Notes: generated from the letters alone by a model not told the origin. Shown: positions 33,853-44,980, counted from the first letter of the stretch. The stretch: DNA of 52,190 nucleotides from an uncultured Eubacteriales bacterium (GCA_900315285.1 OMYO01000009.1:1-52190); one strand, 5' to 3'. Program-made: numbers and translations.

Positions 33853-34890
33853 TTGGATTGGAATGGGATCCCAGGCGTAGTCCTCATAGGCTGTAACCGG
33901 GAGGCCGTTTTCCGTTACGTATTGTTTTATAAATTTCTTGCGGATTTCTGCAGTGGGGTTCACACTGATGTCGCCGTTCAGGGTTTGGAACTGATGGTAG
34001 AGAGTGCGGTCATCTCCGCAGATTTTCTTCAGAGATTTTGCCATGTTCTCCCCCTCTGCCGCAAGGCGGAAGGATGTGACCTCATAGCCGTTCTCATTTC
34101 TCTCAAGAGTCATCATTCCCGGGAACTCGCCGCCCGACTCGTTGAACAGGATAGTGCCCCGGAGGGAGTAATTCATGATCCAGAATTCGCCCCAGATTCG
34201 GACCCGAGCCGGATTTGAGACATCCTTTTTCAGAATGACCGGTATGGGTACCATAACGGTGTCCTGTGCCGAGCCAAAATTTTCTGTGCCCAGAGAGGTC
34301 AGATAGTTGCAAATGGGCTCCAGATATGGGTCCTTCCCCACATACCTGTATTCTGGGAGAAGCGGCAGCTGCTGAGTGAATAGCATAACTGCCCGTTTCC
34401 GACTAAGCGAGGCATAGCTTGGAATGTCCTCATCGGAGAGTACAGACCACACGTTCTGCCCCTCTGTGACATCTTCCACCTGCTTCAGTTCCGTGCGGTG
34501 ATAGGCGCCATCTGAAATGCGGGCAACCAGGACATTCTTTCCGTTGAAGTTGAGATAGGTGACCTTGGGTCTGCCCTCATTATCCACCGTGACAATATCC
34601 AAAGAGTCCGCCGCATTGTTTTGGCAGTTGTTATAGAACTCCATCCAGTAGCGGTAGCTCTCCCCCACCGATTTTCCATTTTCATTGACGTAGACGCCGT
34701 TCTTTGCAAGCTTGTTTCGGGCAGAGGGAGTCAGCCGCTCCGGGGTGTACCAGCGCAGATGCGCCTCCACCCTCTTATCAGAACGGCCCTGATACTGTGA
34801 GGCATCCTTGGGACCGCCACAGCCGGCAAGGGTCAGGAGTAGAGTGAGGACGAGAAATGTCGCAAGAAATGCTGGGTATTTGCGTTGCAT
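33850..34890 (-). CDS. Unrecognised lipoprotein at the end of the leucine operon
   Basis: This 346-residue secreted protein has a lipoprotein signal peptide: a KY basic start, a hydrophobic stretch (FLATFLVLTLLLTLAGC) and a lipobox LAGC with Cys24. After a short polar linker the mature part is mixed alpha/beta (VRIWGEFWIMNYSLRGTILF, GEFPGMMTLERNENGYEVTSFRLA) and is probably anchored to the outer face of the membrane. I do not recognise its family. It starts 8 bases after leuB with no clear ribosome site and no promoter, so it is probably the last gene of the leu/ilv unit, though a functional link to leucine synthesis is not evident. Confidence 0.75.
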   Translation of the reverse strand: MQRKYPAFLATFLVLTLLLTLAGCGGPKDASQYQGRSDKRVEAHLRWYTPERLTPSARNKLAKNGVYVNENGKSVGESYRYWMEFYNNCQNNAADSLDIVTVDNEGRPKVTYLNFNGKNVLVARISDGAYHRTELKQVEDVTEGQNVWSVLSDEDIPSYASLSRKRAVMLFTQQLPLLPEYRYVGKDPYLEPICNYLTSLGTENFGSAQDTVMVPIPVILKKDVSNPARVRIWGEFWIMNYSLRGTILFNESGGEFPGMMTLERNENGYEVTSFRLAAEGENMAKSLKKICGDDRTLYHQFQTLNGDISVNPTAEIRKKFIKQYVTENGLPVTAYEDYAWDPIPIQ

Positions 34891-34898
34891 TCTCGAAA

Positions 34899-35972
34899 TT
34901 ACAGGCGTTTGATGATTTCTTCCGTGACCTGGTCGGTGCCAAGAGGCGTGCCGGTGCTGTCGCCAATGAGATCCGCGGTGCGAAGTCCGTCATCCAGGAA
35001 ACTGTTGACCGCAGCGTCAATGGCGTCTGCCTCCTCCTGCAGGGAGAAGGAGTAGCGGAGCATCATGGATGCAGAGAGGATAGTGGCCAGCGGGTTGGCA
35101 ATTCCTTTACCGGCAATGTCAGGTGCCGAGCCGTGGATGGGCTCATACATGCCGCGGGTCGTCTCATTCAGAGAGGCCGACGGGAGCATGCCGATGGAAC
35201 CGGTGACCTGAGAGGCCTCATCCGAGAGGATATCTCCGAACATGTTAGAGCAGAGAACGACATCGAACTGGGACGGGTTGCGGACGATCTGCATGGCTGC
35301 GTTGTCGACCAGGACGTCCCGGACTTCGACCTCAGGGTAATCTTCGGCCACTTCGTGGACCGTTTTTCTCCAAAGGCGGGAGGACTCCAGTACGTTTGCC
35401 TTGTCTATGCTCGCCACACGCTTGCTGCGCTTCATGGCAGTTTCAAATGCGACCCGGGCGATTCGCTCAATTTCATACCGGGAGTAGCACTCGGTGTCAT
35501 AGGCCTCGGTGCCGTATTTTCCCTCGCGGTATCCCCGATCTCCGAAGTAGATTCCGCCGGTGAGCTCACGGACGATCATGATGTCAAAGCCGTCCTTGAT
35601 AAGATCCGTACGAAGGGGGCTGGCGTCGCTGAGGGCCGGATAGAGTTTTGCCGGTCTTAAGTTTGTAAAGAGACCCAGAGCGGAACGGATTCCGAGAAGG
35701 GCCTTCTCCGGCCGTTTTTCTGCCGGAAGCTTATCATATTTGGGGCCGCCGACTGCGCCGAGCAGGACACTGTCCGAGTTCAGGCAGCCGTCCACCGTCT
35801 CCTTGGGAAGAGGTTCCCCGGTCTCATCATAGGCACAGCCACCGATGAGATAAGGGGTGAAGTGGAACGTGTGGCCGAATTTCTTGCCGGTCTCCTCGAG
35901 CACGGCGACAGCGCTGTCCACAATTTCCGGGCCAATGCCGTCTCCGCGGAGGAGTGCAATATTATACTCCAT
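34899..35972 (-). CDS. leuB: 3-isopropylmalate dehydrogenase
   Basis: This is the third step of leucine synthesis: NAD-dependent oxidative decarboxylation of 3-isopropylmalate. The 357-residue protein starts [20 protein letters not shown] and has the LRPAKLYP segment, the [13 protein letters not shown] motif, the [19 protein letters not shown] type metal-binding aspartates (here [17 protein letters not shown]) and [18 protein letters not shown]. It is coded 14 bases after leuD with an AAGGAG site. Confidence 0.97.
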   Translation of the reverse strand: MEYNIALLRGDGIGPEIVDSAVAVLEETGKKFGHTFHFTPYLIGGCAYDETGEPLPKETVDGCLNSDSVLLGAVGGPKYDKLPAEKRPEKALLGIRSALGLFTNLRPAKLYPALSDASPLRTDLIKDGFDIMIVRELTGGIYFGDRGYREGKYGTEAYDTECYSRYEIERIARVAFETAMKRSKRVASIDKANVLESSRLWRKTVHEVAEDYPEVEVRDVLVDNAAMQIVRNPSQFDVVLCSNMFGDILSDEASQVTGSIGMLPSASLNETTRGMYEPIHGSAPDIAGKGIANPLATILSASMMLRYSFSLQEEADAIDAAVNSFLDDGLRTADLIGDSTGTPLGTDQVTEEIIKRL

Positions 35973-35986
35973 GGGTAAAGGACTCC

Positions 35987-36481
35987 TTATTTGATGATTC
36001 CAGATTTCACCGACTCCACAAGGCCGCCGGCGGTGATGATATCCTGAACGAATGCCGGGAAGGGCTCCGTCTGGAACTCTTTTCCAGTGGTGAGGTCCGT
36101 AATGACGCCCTTGTCCAAATCCACAGAGACTTTGTCTCCGTCAGAGATGGCATCCACCGCCTCCGGGCACTCAATGATGGGAAGACCGATGTTGATAGAG
36201 TTGCGGTAGAAGATACGAGCAAAGCTCTTGGCAATGACGATAGAGATACCGCTGGCTTTGATGGAAATAGGAGCATGCTCACGGGAAGAGCCGCAGCCAA
36301 AGTTCCATCCAGCGACGATGATGTCGCCTTCCTTTGCACGGTCATGGAATGTGGGATCCAGATCCTCCATGCAATGGAGGGAGAGTTCCTTCGGGTCTCC
36401 GGTCGTAAGGTAACGGGCCGGAATGATAACGTCAGTGTCGACGTTGTCTTTGTATTTGATGACGTCGCCAGTCTTGATCAT
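35987..36481 (-). CDS. leuD: 3-isopropylmalate dehydratase small subunit
   Basis: This 164-residue swivel subunit of isopropylmalate isomerase pairs with LeuC. Landmarks are [17 protein letters not shown] at the start, the [22 protein letters not shown] substrate-binding loop and [13 protein letters not shown]. The short (about 165-residue) archaeal/Clostridia-type form is present. Its start overlaps the leuC stop by four bases. Confidence 0.96.
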   Translation of the reverse strand: MIKTGDVIKYKDNVDTDVIIPARYLTTGDPKELSLHCMEDLDPTFHDRAKEGDIIVAGWNFGCGSSREHAPISIKASGISIVIAKSFARIFYRNSINIGLPIIECPEAVDAISDGDKVSVDLDKGVITDLTTGKEFQTEPFPAFVQDIITAGGLVESVKSGIIK

Positions 36482-37743
36482 CCAACTACCTCCTCGGGAG
36501 AAGAAATTTTACCGGTCAGTGCCGAGGCCGCGGCGACAGCCGGGCTGGCAAGGTAGACCTCCGACTTCGGGTCGCCCATACGGCCGACGAAGTTACGGTT
36601 CGTTGTGGTGACAGCTCTCTCCCCTGCTGCCAGAATTCCCATATAGCCGCCAAGGCAGGGTCCGCAGGTCGGGGTGGAGACGACGCATCCGGCCTCAATG
36701 AAGTCCCGGATAAAGCCGGCCTCGAGGCACTGGAGATAGATTTCCTGGGTCGCCGGAATGACGATGACGCGGAGTCCATCTGCCACCTTGTGGCCACGGA
36801 TGATCTCATCTGCCTCTTTCATATCCTGGAAGCGGCCATTGGTGCAGGATCCGATGACGACCTGGTCAATCTTCACGTCTCCGCACTCGTCGATAGTCTT
36901 CGTGTTCTCCGGAAGATGTGGGAATGAAACCGTAGACTTGAGCTGTGAGAGGTCAATTTCAATGGTCTTTTCATACTCGGCATCCTCATCTGCTTTGAAG
37001 ATGACGGGCTGGCGGTCTGCATGCTCTTTCTCATAGGCAAGAGTCACATCGTCCACCTCAAAGATGCCGTTCTTAGCACCGGCCTCAATGGCCATGTTGG
37101 CAATGGTAAGGCGGTCGTCCATGGAAAGGTTCTTCAGGCCAGGGCCCGTGAACTCCATGGATTTGTAGAGAGCACCGTCCACGCCAATCATTCCGATGAT
37201 ATGGAGAATGAGGTCTTTGCCGCTGACATACTTCGGCATTTCGCCGGTCAGGACAAAGCGGATGGCGGAAGGTACCTTGAGCCATGCCTTTCCGGTGGCC
37301 ATTCCGCAGGCCATATCCGTAGAACCGACACCGGTGGAGAAGGCACCAAGTGCACCATAGGTGCAGGTGTGGGAGTCGGCTCCGATGACCAGGTCACCGG
37401 GGACAACAAGTCCCTGCTCCGGAAGGAGGGCGTGTTCAATGCCCATTTTTCCGGCGTCATAGAAGTTCGGGATGTCGAGTTCATTGCAGAAGTCACGGCA
37501 GGTCTTGGCCTGGATGGCGGCCTTGATGTCCTTGTTCGGAACAAAGTGGTCCATTACCATGATGACCTTTTCCTTGTCGAAAACGTCGTCCTTGCCCATT
37601 TTATTGAATTCGCGGATGGCGACGGGCGATGTAACGTCGTTGCCGAGCACCCGGTCCAGGTCCACAAGGACGAGCTGGCCCGCCGAGACAGAGTCGAGCC
37701 CTGCGTGTGCCGCAAGGATCTTCTGTGTCATAGTCATGCCCAT
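36478..37743 (-). CDS. leuC: 3-isopropylmalate dehydratase large subunit
   Basis: This 421-residue iron-sulfur enzyme isomerises 2- to 3-isopropylmalate together with LeuD. It shows the aconitase pattern: [33 protein letters not shown] with one cluster cysteine, [12 protein letters not shown] with the second region and [10 protein letters not shown] with the CxxC cluster ligands. The 420-residue length is that of the archaeal/Clostridia-type LeuC paired with a short LeuD. It follows ilvD by 18 bases. Confidence 0.97.
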   Translation of the reverse strand: MGMTMTQKILAAHAGLDSVSAGQLVLVDLDRVLGNDVTSPVAIREFNKMGKDDVFDKEKVIMVMDHFVPNKDIKAAIQAKTCRDFCNELDIPNFYDAGKMGIEHALLPEQGLVVPGDLVIGADSHTCTYGALGAFSTGVGSTDMACGMATGKAWLKVPSAIRFVLTGEMPKYVSGKDLILHIIGMIGVDGALYKSMEFTGPGLKNLSMDDRLTIANMAIEAGAKNGIFEVDDVTLAYEKEHADRQPVIFKADEDAEYEKTIEIDLSQLKSTVSFPHLPENTKTIDECGDVKIDQVVIGSCTNGRFQDMKEADEIIRGHKVADGLRVIVIPATQEIYLQCLEAGFIRDFIEAGCVVSTPTCGPCLGGYMGILAAGERAVTTTNRNFVGRMGDPKSEVYLASPAVAAASALTGKISSPEEVVG

Positions 37744-37761
37744 AAAAGTTTCCCTCGTTTC

Positions 37762-39429
37762 TCAGTCTTTGATATTGACAATGGCTCCTCTGTCTGCAGA
37801 GGATACCAGTTTGGAGTAGCGTTTGAGATATCCGGTGATGTTCTTTTCCGGAGCCTTGGCACCGGCAGCTCTTCTGCGGGCAATCTCCTCGTCGGAGACC
37901 TCGAGATGGATGCTGTAATTCGGGATATCAATGGAGATCATGTCCCCTTCCTCAACATAGGCGATGAGGCCGTCGGAAGCTGCTTCCGGAGAGACGTGAC
38001 CAATGGCTGCGCCACGGGTGGCACCGGAGAAGCGGCCGTCCGTGATAAGGGCAACTTCCTTGTCGAGGCCGGCACCGGCGATGGCAGAGGTCGGGTTCAG
38101 CATTTCACGCATGCCCGGGCCGCCTGCAGGGCCCTCGTAGCGGATAACTACAACGTCACCCGGATGGATACCACCGTCGTAGATGACCTTGATGGCCTCC
38201 TCTTCGCTGTTGAAGACACGGGCCGGTCCTCTGTGGGTCAGCATTTCGGGAGCAACAGCGGAGCGTTTTACTACGCAGCCGTTGGGCGCCAGATTACCGA
38301 AGAGGATGGCAATTCCGCCGGTCTTTGTAAACGGATTGTCCAGATCACGAATGATTTCCGAGTCAAGTTTCTTATGACCCTGAAGGTTCTCTGCCATAGT
38401 TTTTCCGGTGCAGGTCATGACGTCGGTGTCAATAAGACCTGCCTCGGCGAGTTCATTCAGAACACCGTAGATGCCGCCGGCCTCATTGAGGTCCTCCATA
38501 TAGGTGCGGCCTGCTGGTGCCAGATGGCAGATGTTCGGCGTATGCTCGCTGATTTCATTGATGCGCTTTAAGTCAAAGTGGACATCAATTTCATTGGCAA
38601 TAGCCGGGAGATGCAGGATGGTGTTCGTGGAACATCCAAGAGCCATATCCGTGGTGATGGCGTTATAGATGGCCTCCTCAGTGAGGACGTCGCGGGCACG
38701 GATATTTTTCTTAACCAGTTCCATGACCTGCATGCCGGCATGTTTGGCCAGTACAAGGCGAGCGGAGTAAGGAGCCGGGATGGTACCGTTTCCGCTGAGG
38801 CCCATGCCCATGACCTCGGTAAGGCAGTTCATGGAGTTGGCCGTGTACATTCCGGAGCAGGAGCCGCAGGACGGGCAGGTCTTCTCCTCATACTCGGTGA
38901 GTTTCTCCTCTGTGATTTTGCCGGCGGCATAGGAGCCAACGGCTTCAAACATGCTGGAGAGACTGGTCTTATGGCCATCCACATGGCCGGCGAGCATGGG
39001 ACCACCGCTGACAAAGATGGTCGGCAGGTTCAGTCTGGCCGCTGCCATAAGAAGGCCGGGTACGTTTTTGTCACAGTTTGGAATCATAACGAGGCCGTCA
39101 AAGCCATGGGCCTTGACCATGCACTCGGTGGAGTCAGCAATAAGATCACGGGTGACGAGGGAATACTTCATGCCCTCATGGCCCATGGCAATACCGTCAC
39201 AGACCGCAATTGCCGGGAAGACAATGGGGGTGCCGCCTGCCTCGGCTACGCCGATGCGGACTGCCTCCGTGATTTTATCAAGATTCATGTGGCCCGGGAC
39301 AATCTCATTATAGGAGCTGACGATACCGATCAGCGGACGGCTCAACTCTTCCTTGGTGAGACCCAGGGCATTGTAGAGAGAACGGTGCGGTGCATTGTTA
39401 AAACCGTTTACAACAGTGTCTTTGATCAT
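37762..39429 (-). CDS. ilvD: Dihydroxy-acid dehydratase
   Basis: This 555-residue iron-sulfur enzyme makes the 2-keto acids of isoleucine and valine from dihydroxy acids. Landmarks are [35 protein letters not shown] with a cluster cysteine, [17 protein letters not shown], and the C-terminal [25 protein letters not shown]. The ATG at 39429 has GAGGAG upstream and matches the family start; the longer frame runs through the GC-rich leader. A 141-base spacer separates it from ilvC. Confidence 0.97.
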   Translation of the reverse strand: MIKDTVVNGFNNAPHRSLYNALGLTKEELSRPLIGIVSSYNEIVPGHMNLDKITEAVRIGVAEAGGTPIVFPAIAVCDGIAMGHEGMKYSLVTRDLIADSTECMVKAHGFDGLVMIPNCDKNVPGLLMAAARLNLPTIFVSGGPMLAGHVDGHKTSLSSMFEAVGSYAAGKITEEKLTEYEEKTCPSCGSCSGMYTANSMNCLTEVMGMGLSGNGTIPAPYSARLVLAKHAGMQVMELVKKNIRARDVLTEEAIYNAITTDMALGCSTNTILHLPAIANEIDVHFDLKRINEISEHTPNICHLAPAGRTYMEDLNEAGGIYGVLNELAEAGLIDTDVMTCTGKTMAENLQGHKKLDSEIIRDLDNPFTKTGGIAILFGNLAPNGCVVKRSAVAPEMLTHRGPARVFNSEEEAIKVIYDGGIHPGDVVVIRYEGPAGGPGMREMLNPTSAIAGAGLDKEVALITDGRFSGATRGAAIGHVSPEAASDGLIAYVEEGDMISIDIPNYSIHLEVSDEEIARRRAAGAKAPEKNITGYLKRYSKLVSSADRGAIVNIKD

Positions 39430-39570
39430 AATTATTTTCTCCTCATAGCAAAAGAAAAATAAAGGGCGCCGCCCCCGCAGGAAGGGGCTCGCCGGGAAAC
39501 GGCCCCGGCAGGCCTGCCTTTCTATGGGAGTCTGCACCCTTAACACGCAGGCATTAAAAGCCTGAAATCA
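39430..39570 (-). other. GC-rich structured spacer between ilvC and ilvD
   Basis: This 141-base spacer is much richer in GC than other spacers here. It contains a 12-base palindrome (39507-39518), a GGGGC/GCCCC hairpin (39484-39506) and, on the minus strand, a short GGGC/GCCC stem (39464-39474) followed by TTTATTTTT just before the ilvD ribosome site. It may act as a partial terminator, processing site or attenuator. No gene is seen in it. Confidence 0.4.
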
Positions 39571-40656
<1,086 letters not shown>

Positions 40657-40685
40657 TTATATGTATTTGTTCCTATATATACATG

Positions 40686-40712
40686 TGAGAAAAATTTTAG
40701 CACCTTTTCTCA
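40686..40712. repeat. Inverted repeat around the ilvC -10 box
   Basis: TGAGAAAA (40686-40693) and TTTTCTCA (40705-40712) are perfect inverted copies 11 bases apart, enclosing the -10 box of the ilvC promoter. The placement is that of a repressor operator. Confidence 0.5.
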
Positions 40713-40722
40713 CTGAGTGCAA
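40694..40722 (-). promoter_or_regulatory. Internal promoter of ilvC-ilvD-leuCDB
   Basis: On the minus strand TTGCAC (40717-40722), a 17-base spacer and TAAAAT (40694-40699) lie about 100 bases before the ilvC ATG, in an AT-rich gap. It gives expression of the downstream genes independent of the T-box. Confidence 0.7.
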
Positions 40723-40769
40723 GTCTCTGGCATGGATAAAAACTATCTATTTTTGACTTGCAGAATTTG

Positions 40770-41294
40770 TCAGTAAATATCGGGCTTTTCCAGAAGCGAG
40801 CCGCTGCCCTTGCTGAGGGCGACAACGCCGGTGCGGCAGCTTTCTATTATACCTACTGGCCTTACCATCTCTATAAACGCGTCGATCTTGTCACTGGAGC
40901 CCGTGACTTCCAAGCTGAAGGAGTCGACGGAATAGTCGATGATTTTTGCTTTAAAAATGTCGATAGATGACAGTAAAAGCTGATGAAGTTTCTGGTTGTT
41001 CTGCACTTTGATGAGCAGCAGTTCCCGCTCAATGGAGTCATTTTCGTCGAGAATCTCAACTTTTTTGACATTGTAGAGCTTGCGGAGCTGATTGATCATC
41101 TGAGCTCGGGCATACCCGTCCCCGCTCATGCTGATAGTGATGCGGGAATAGTCCGGAGACTCCGTGACCCCAACAGTGAGGGCGTCAATGTTGAAGCCGC
41201 GACGGGTGAACATGCTGGTAACACGGGTCAGGACGCCGAACTTGTTGTCGACATAAATGGCCAGAACAAAGTTGTTTTCTTTCTTGTTTCCCAT
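40770..41294 (-). CDS. ilvN: Acetolactate synthase small (regulatory) subunit
   Basis: This 174-residue ACT-domain protein binds valine and activates the catalytic subunit. The ACT domain covers residues about 8-80 (FVLAIYVDNKFGVLTRVTSMFTRRGFNIDALTVG), followed by the family's C-terminal domain (ELLLIKVQ, ELTGSSDKIDAF-like EVTGSSDKIDAFIEM). Its ATG shares a base with the ilvB stop (TAATG), giving close coupling. The symbol ilvH is used for the same family. Confidence 0.95.
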   Translation of the reverse strand: MGNKKENNFVLAIYVDNKFGVLTRVTSMFTRRGFNIDALTVGVTESPDYSRITISMSGDGYARAQMINQLRKLYNVKKVEILDENDSIERELLLIKVQNNQKLHQLLLSSIDIFKAKIIDYSVDSFSLEVTGSSDKIDAFIEMVRPVGIIESCRTGVVALSKGSGSLLEKPDIY

Positions 41295-42970
41295 TAGATT
41301 TCCGCCCCTTTCTCCGTGATCATGTCCTCAATGGCCCCTCCAGGAGGAAGCATGGGAAGTACGAACTCATCCTTGTCAATGCGGCAGTCAATAATTGTGA
41401 CGTCACCGCTGTTGTAGGCCTCTGTAAAAGCATCACGGAATGCGTCAACAGTCAGCGTGACCACGCCCTTGGCACCATAAGCTTCCGCGAGCTTGACATA
41501 GTCGATGGGTCGACCGGTGAGAACGGTATTGGAGTACCGCTTGCCATAGAACAGCGTCTGCCACTGGCGTACCATTCCGAGTACCCCGTTGTTCAAAACA
41601 ACAATGGTAAGAGGAAGTTTATTCTCCACTGCAACAATAACTTCATTCATATTCATGGAGAACGAACCGTCTCCTGTGATGAGAACGGTGGGTTTCTTCG
41701 TACCTACAGCAGCTCCGATAGCAGCGCCGACACCAAATCCCATTGTGCCAAGACCGCCGCTGGTAATAAATGTGCGGGGCTTACTGAACTTCAGATACTG
41801 GGCGGCCCACATCTGATGCTGGCCGACATCGGTGGCAACCGGGCTGTCGGATTTGCGGACATCATTGATGACATCCATGACAGCGTGGGGTGTCATGTTG
41901 GTGGCCTTCGGCTCCAGAGCACGCTCTTTCCGCTTCAGTTCGTTGACATGGGCGATCCACTCCGGATGTTTGCGCTCCTCGACCTGGTCAATGAGTTCCG
42001 GAAGCGTAAGAGAGATGTCGCCGCGAATTCCCACGTCGGTCTGAACATTTTTATTGATTTCTGCGAAGTCCACATCCATGTGGATGATAGAGGCACGTTT
42101 TGCAAATTTTTTGGTGTTGCCGGTGGCGCGGTCGCTGAACCGCGTACCAATTGCAATGAGGCAGTCTGCGTCGTTCTGGGCCATGGAGGAGGCAAAATGG
42201 CCGTGCATACCCTCCATGCCAAGAAAACGGTTATAGTCCGTATCCATGGCGGAGATTCCCATAAGGGAAGTTCCGATGACAGCGTCGATTTTCTCTGCAA
42301 ACTCCTTGACCTCGTCATAGATGCCCGACGAGATGACACCGCCGCCGATATAGATATATGGCCGTCTGCAACGGTTGATGAGCTCTGCAGCCTCTTCAAT
42401 TCGATTCTGGCTCGGGGCGATCTTTCCAAAGGGGCGGACCAGGCCTTTGGGCTGGAAATTGCCAATCTGGTTCTGGACGTCTTTGGGGATGTCGATGAGC
42501 ACCGGACCCGGACGACCGGACTTGGCAATCTTGAATGCCTCACGGACAACTTCTTCCAGCTGGTCAATGTCATTGACAAAATAGTTGTGTTTCGTGATGG
42601 GCAGTGTGATTCCGGTGATATCAACCTCCTGGAAACTGTCCTTTCCGATCATAGCTCTTCCGACGTTGCCGGTGATGGCCACAATGGGGACAGAGTCCAG
42701 CATGGCAGTAGCAATACCAGTGACAAGGTTCGTGGAACCAGGGCCGGAAGTGGCAAGGACAACACCCACCTTTCCGGTGGCGCGGGCGTATCCGTCTGCC
42801 GCATGACATGCGTGCTGCTCATGGGAGGCCAGGACATGGTGGATACGATCCTGGCGGTTGTAGATGGCATCATAGATATCCAGCACTGTTCCTCCGGGAT
42901 ATCCGAAGATGTCAGTGACTCCCTGGTCGATCAGGGTCTCTATGAGGATTTCTGAGCCTTTCATTTTCAT
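41294..42970 (-). CDS. ilvB: Acetolactate synthase large (catalytic) subunit
   Basis: This 558-residue ThDP- and FAD-dependent enzyme condenses pyruvate with pyruvate or 2-ketobutyrate. Landmarks are IFGYPGGTVLDIYDAIY, the catalytic Glu in LASHEQHACHAADGYAR, GPGSTNLVTGIATAMLDSVP, the FAD domain, and the ThDP motif ITGDGSFSMNMNEV to VVLNNGVLGMVRQWQ. The start at 42970 has GAGG 7 bases upstream; the second ATG, two codons on, is also possible. It follows leuA by 23 bases. Confidence 0.97.
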   Translation of the reverse strand: MKMKGSEILIETLIDQGVTDIFGYPGGTVLDIYDAIYNRQDRIHHVLASHEQHACHAADGYARATGKVGVVLATSGPGSTNLVTGIATAMLDSVPIVAITGNVGRAMIGKDSFQEVDITGITLPITKHNYFVNDIDQLEEVVREAFKIAKSGRPGPVLIDIPKDVQNQIGNFQPKGLVRPFGKIAPSQNRIEEAAELINRCRRPYIYIGGGVISSGIYDEVKEFAEKIDAVIGTSLMGISAMDTDYNRFLGMEGMHGHFASSMAQNDADCLIAIGTRFSDRATGNTKKFAKRASIIHMDVDFAEINKNVQTDVGIRGDISLTLPELIDQVEERKHPEWIAHVNELKRKERALEPKATNMTPHAVMDVINDVRKSDSPVATDVGQHQMWAAQYLKFSKPRTFITSGGLGTMGFGVGAAIGAAVGTKKPTVLITGDGSFSMNMNEVIVAVENKLPLTIVVLNNGVLGMVRQWQTLFYGKRYSNTVLTGRPIDYVKLAEAYGAKGVVTLTVDAFRDAFTEAYNSGDVTIIDCRIDKDEFVLPMLPPGGAIEDMITEKGAEI

Positions 42971-42993
42971 AACAGTACCTCTATTTGAAAGAT

Positions 42994-44661
42994 TTATTCC
43001 AGCTCGTTATTGATGGCACTGGCAAGTGCCTTGACGGACGCATTGATGATGTCGTGGTTCGTGCCGACGCCCCAATATTTGTTTCCATTCTTGTCGACTA
43101 TACCGACATAGGCAGCGGCGGTATCGTCGGACTGCTTTCTCTCAATGGAGTGCTCATTATAGCTGTCCAACGTGAAGATATTGCCTGTTACCGTCTTGAT
43201 TGCGTTGCTGACAGCATCCAGACGTCCGTTGCCCTTTGCCTCCACAGTAGTGAGGTGTCCGTTGTAATCCAAGGTGACGGTGGCGCCGATCACGCCGCCC
43301 TTTTCCTGGACGAAATGATATTCTACAATTTTGAGCCACTTCGTCTTGTTGACGAAGGTGTCCTCAAAGATCTTAAAGATTTCATCCGCCTTGAGCTCGC
43401 GGTGTTCATGGTCGGAGATCTCTTTGATCTGATAACTGAAGTCTCCACGCATAGCCTTCGGAAGGTCATACTTGTACTGGGACTCGAGAATGTAACCGAT
43501 GCCGCCCCGACCGGACTGGGAGTTGACGCGGATGACGTCGGAGTCGTAGTCACGGCCGACGTCGGTGGGATCAAGAGGAAGATACGGAACTGTCCAGGTG
43601 TCGAGACCTTTCTCCTCCCGGTATTTCATACCTTTGGCGATTGCGTCCTGGTGAGAACCGCTGAACGCAGAGAATACCAACTGGCCGCAGTATGGAGAAC
43701 GCGGAGGAACCGTCATACGGGTGACTTTCTCATAGACCTCCTGGATCTTCGGAAGATTGGAGAAGTCCAGTTCCGGATCCACACCCTGCGAATACATGTT
43801 CATGCCGATAGTGACGATGTCAGCATTTCCGGTCCTCTCTCCGTTACCGAAGAGCGTGCCCTCAACGCGGTCTGCGCCGGCAAGAAGTCCCATTTCCGTA
43901 TCCGCTACGCCGCAGCCGCGGTCATTGTGGGGATGGAGAGAGAGAATGATATTCTCCCGGTAATTGAGGTTCTTGGACATGTATTCGATCTGGTTCGCAT
44001 AGACATGGGGCATGGAGAGCTCTACAGTGACCGGAAGATTGTAGATGACTTTGTCGTCCGGACTGGGTTTCCAGACCTCGGACACCGCATTGCAGACCTC
44101 AAGAGCATACTCCGGCTCCGTGCCGGTGAAGCTCTCCGGGGAGTACTCAAAGCGGAAGTTGCCCTCGGTCTCGGCGCGATAGTATTTACACATTTCTGCG
44201 CCGTCAACAGCCAGTTTCTTGATTTGATCCTTGTCCTTGTGGAAAACCTGCTCCCTCTGCGCAACAGAAGTGGAGTTGTAGAGATGGACGATGGCATTTT
44301 TGCAGCCGTCCAGGGCCTCAAATGTCTTTTTGACAATGTGCTCCCTAGCCTGAGTCAAAACCTGAATAGTCACGTCATCCGGGATAAGGTCGTTGTCGAT
44401 AAGAGTCCGGCAGAACTCATACTCGGTCTCGCTGGCTGCCGGGAAGCCGACCTCGATCTCTTTAAAGCCCACCTTGAGTAGAGTCTTATAGAACTCGATT
44501 TTCTCGTCGAGACTCATGGGGATAATGAGGGCCTGGTTGCCGTCACGAAGGTCGACGCTGCACCAGATGGGTGCCTTTTCAATATGATCCTTCTTAGCCC
44601 AGTCCATGGTAACCACGGGGGGATTATAAAACTGTGTTGTATATTTTTCGTAGCCTTTCAT
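42994..44661 (-). CDS. leuA: 2-isopropylmalate synthase, long (fungal/LeuA2-type) form
   Basis: This is the first committed step of leucine synthesis: acetyl-CoA plus 2-ketoisovalerate. The 555-residue chain starts MKGYEKYTTQFYNPPVVTMDWAKKDHIEKAPIWCSVDLRDGNQALI, the pattern of the long LeuA2 subfamily, with LRDGNQAL holding the metal-binding Asp. LHPHNDRGCGVADTEMGLLAGADRVEGTLFGNGERTGNAD is the active-site barrel, and residues about 440-555 are the LeuA dimer/regulatory domain for leucine feedback. The ATG at 44661 has AAGGAA upstream. It is the first gene behind the T-box. Confidence 0.96.
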   Translation of the reverse strand: MKGYEKYTTQFYNPPVVTMDWAKKDHIEKAPIWCSVDLRDGNQALIIPMSLDEKIEFYKTLLKVGFKEIEVGFPAASETEYEFCRTLIDNDLIPDDVTIQVLTQAREHIVKKTFEALDGCKNAIVHLYNSTSVAQREQVFHKDKDQIKKLAVDGAEMCKYYRAETEGNFRFEYSPESFTGTEPEYALEVCNAVSEVWKPSPDDKVIYNLPVTVELSMPHVYANQIEYMSKNLNYRENIILSLHPHNDRGCGVADTEMGLLAGADRVEGTLFGNGERTGNADIVTIGMNMYSQGVDPELDFSNLPKIQEVYEKVTRMTVPPRSPYCGQLVFSAFSGSHQDAIAKGMKYREEKGLDTWTVPYLPLDPTDVGRDYDSDVIRVNSQSGRGGIGYILESQYKYDLPKAMRGDFSYQIKEISDHEHRELKADEIFKIFEDTFVNKTKWLKIVEYHFVQEKGGVIGATVTLDYNGHLTTVEAKGNGRLDAVSNAIKTVTGNIFTLDSYNEHSIERKQSDDTAAAYVGIVDKNGNKYWGVGTNHDIINASVKALASAINNELE

Positions 44662-44687
44662 AGCGGTTCCTTTCCTTTTTCGGGTAT

Positions 44688-44738
44688 AAAAAAACTCTTC
44701 TACCCGGAACTGCAAAATCTGCAGACCGAATAAAAGAG
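44688..44738 (-). terminator. T-box-controlled terminator
   Basis: On the minus strand a 13-bp stem (44726-44738 pairing with 44695-44707, several G-U pairs) is followed by a run of seven T (44688-44694). It lies directly after the T-box core and before the leuA ribosome site, so it is the regulated terminator. Confidence 0.88.
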
Positions 44739-44980
44739 ACGAAATTTCAAATTCCGCGGTACCACTCTTATTGGTATGATATACCCACTCAGCTCATGTC
44801 TGACAACATGACTCTCTGTAACGGGAGAACCCGGACACACCTATTAGCCTCTTGTCAAGGCCTTTTCAGCAGCCAGCTCCAGGACGAGTTATTCCCTCAG
44901 GTCCGCTGCTGCCTTCCACATAACCGGCAGCTCTCTGTAAACTTCAGCTGAGGCTTTGTTCCCTTCAATGCCTTTGGTTG
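44688..44980 (-). promoter_or_regulatory. Leucine T-box riboswitch leader of leuA
   Basis: On the minus strand the T-box core AGAGTGGTACCGCGG (44754-44768) is unmistakable. Upstream is a long Stem I region with the family's AGAGAG element near 44935 and a GC-rich pairing region. A CTC leucine triplet (44886-44888) sits in the expected specifier position before TCCTGGAGC. Uncharged tRNA-Leu would stabilise the antiterminator and let transcription into leuA. The specifier placement is by eye. Confidence 0.9.

Noticed and set aside
42985..44481. A 498-codon open frame on the plus strand opposite leuA
   Set aside because: It mirrors leuA over its full length, and similar long antisense frames occur opposite ilvB and the flavoprotein genes. 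No motif or ribosome site supports it.
44688..44980. Considered a small RNA gene between leuA and the TetR gene
   Set aside because: The T-box core and downstream regulated terminator identify it as a cis-acting leader, not a separate RNA gene.
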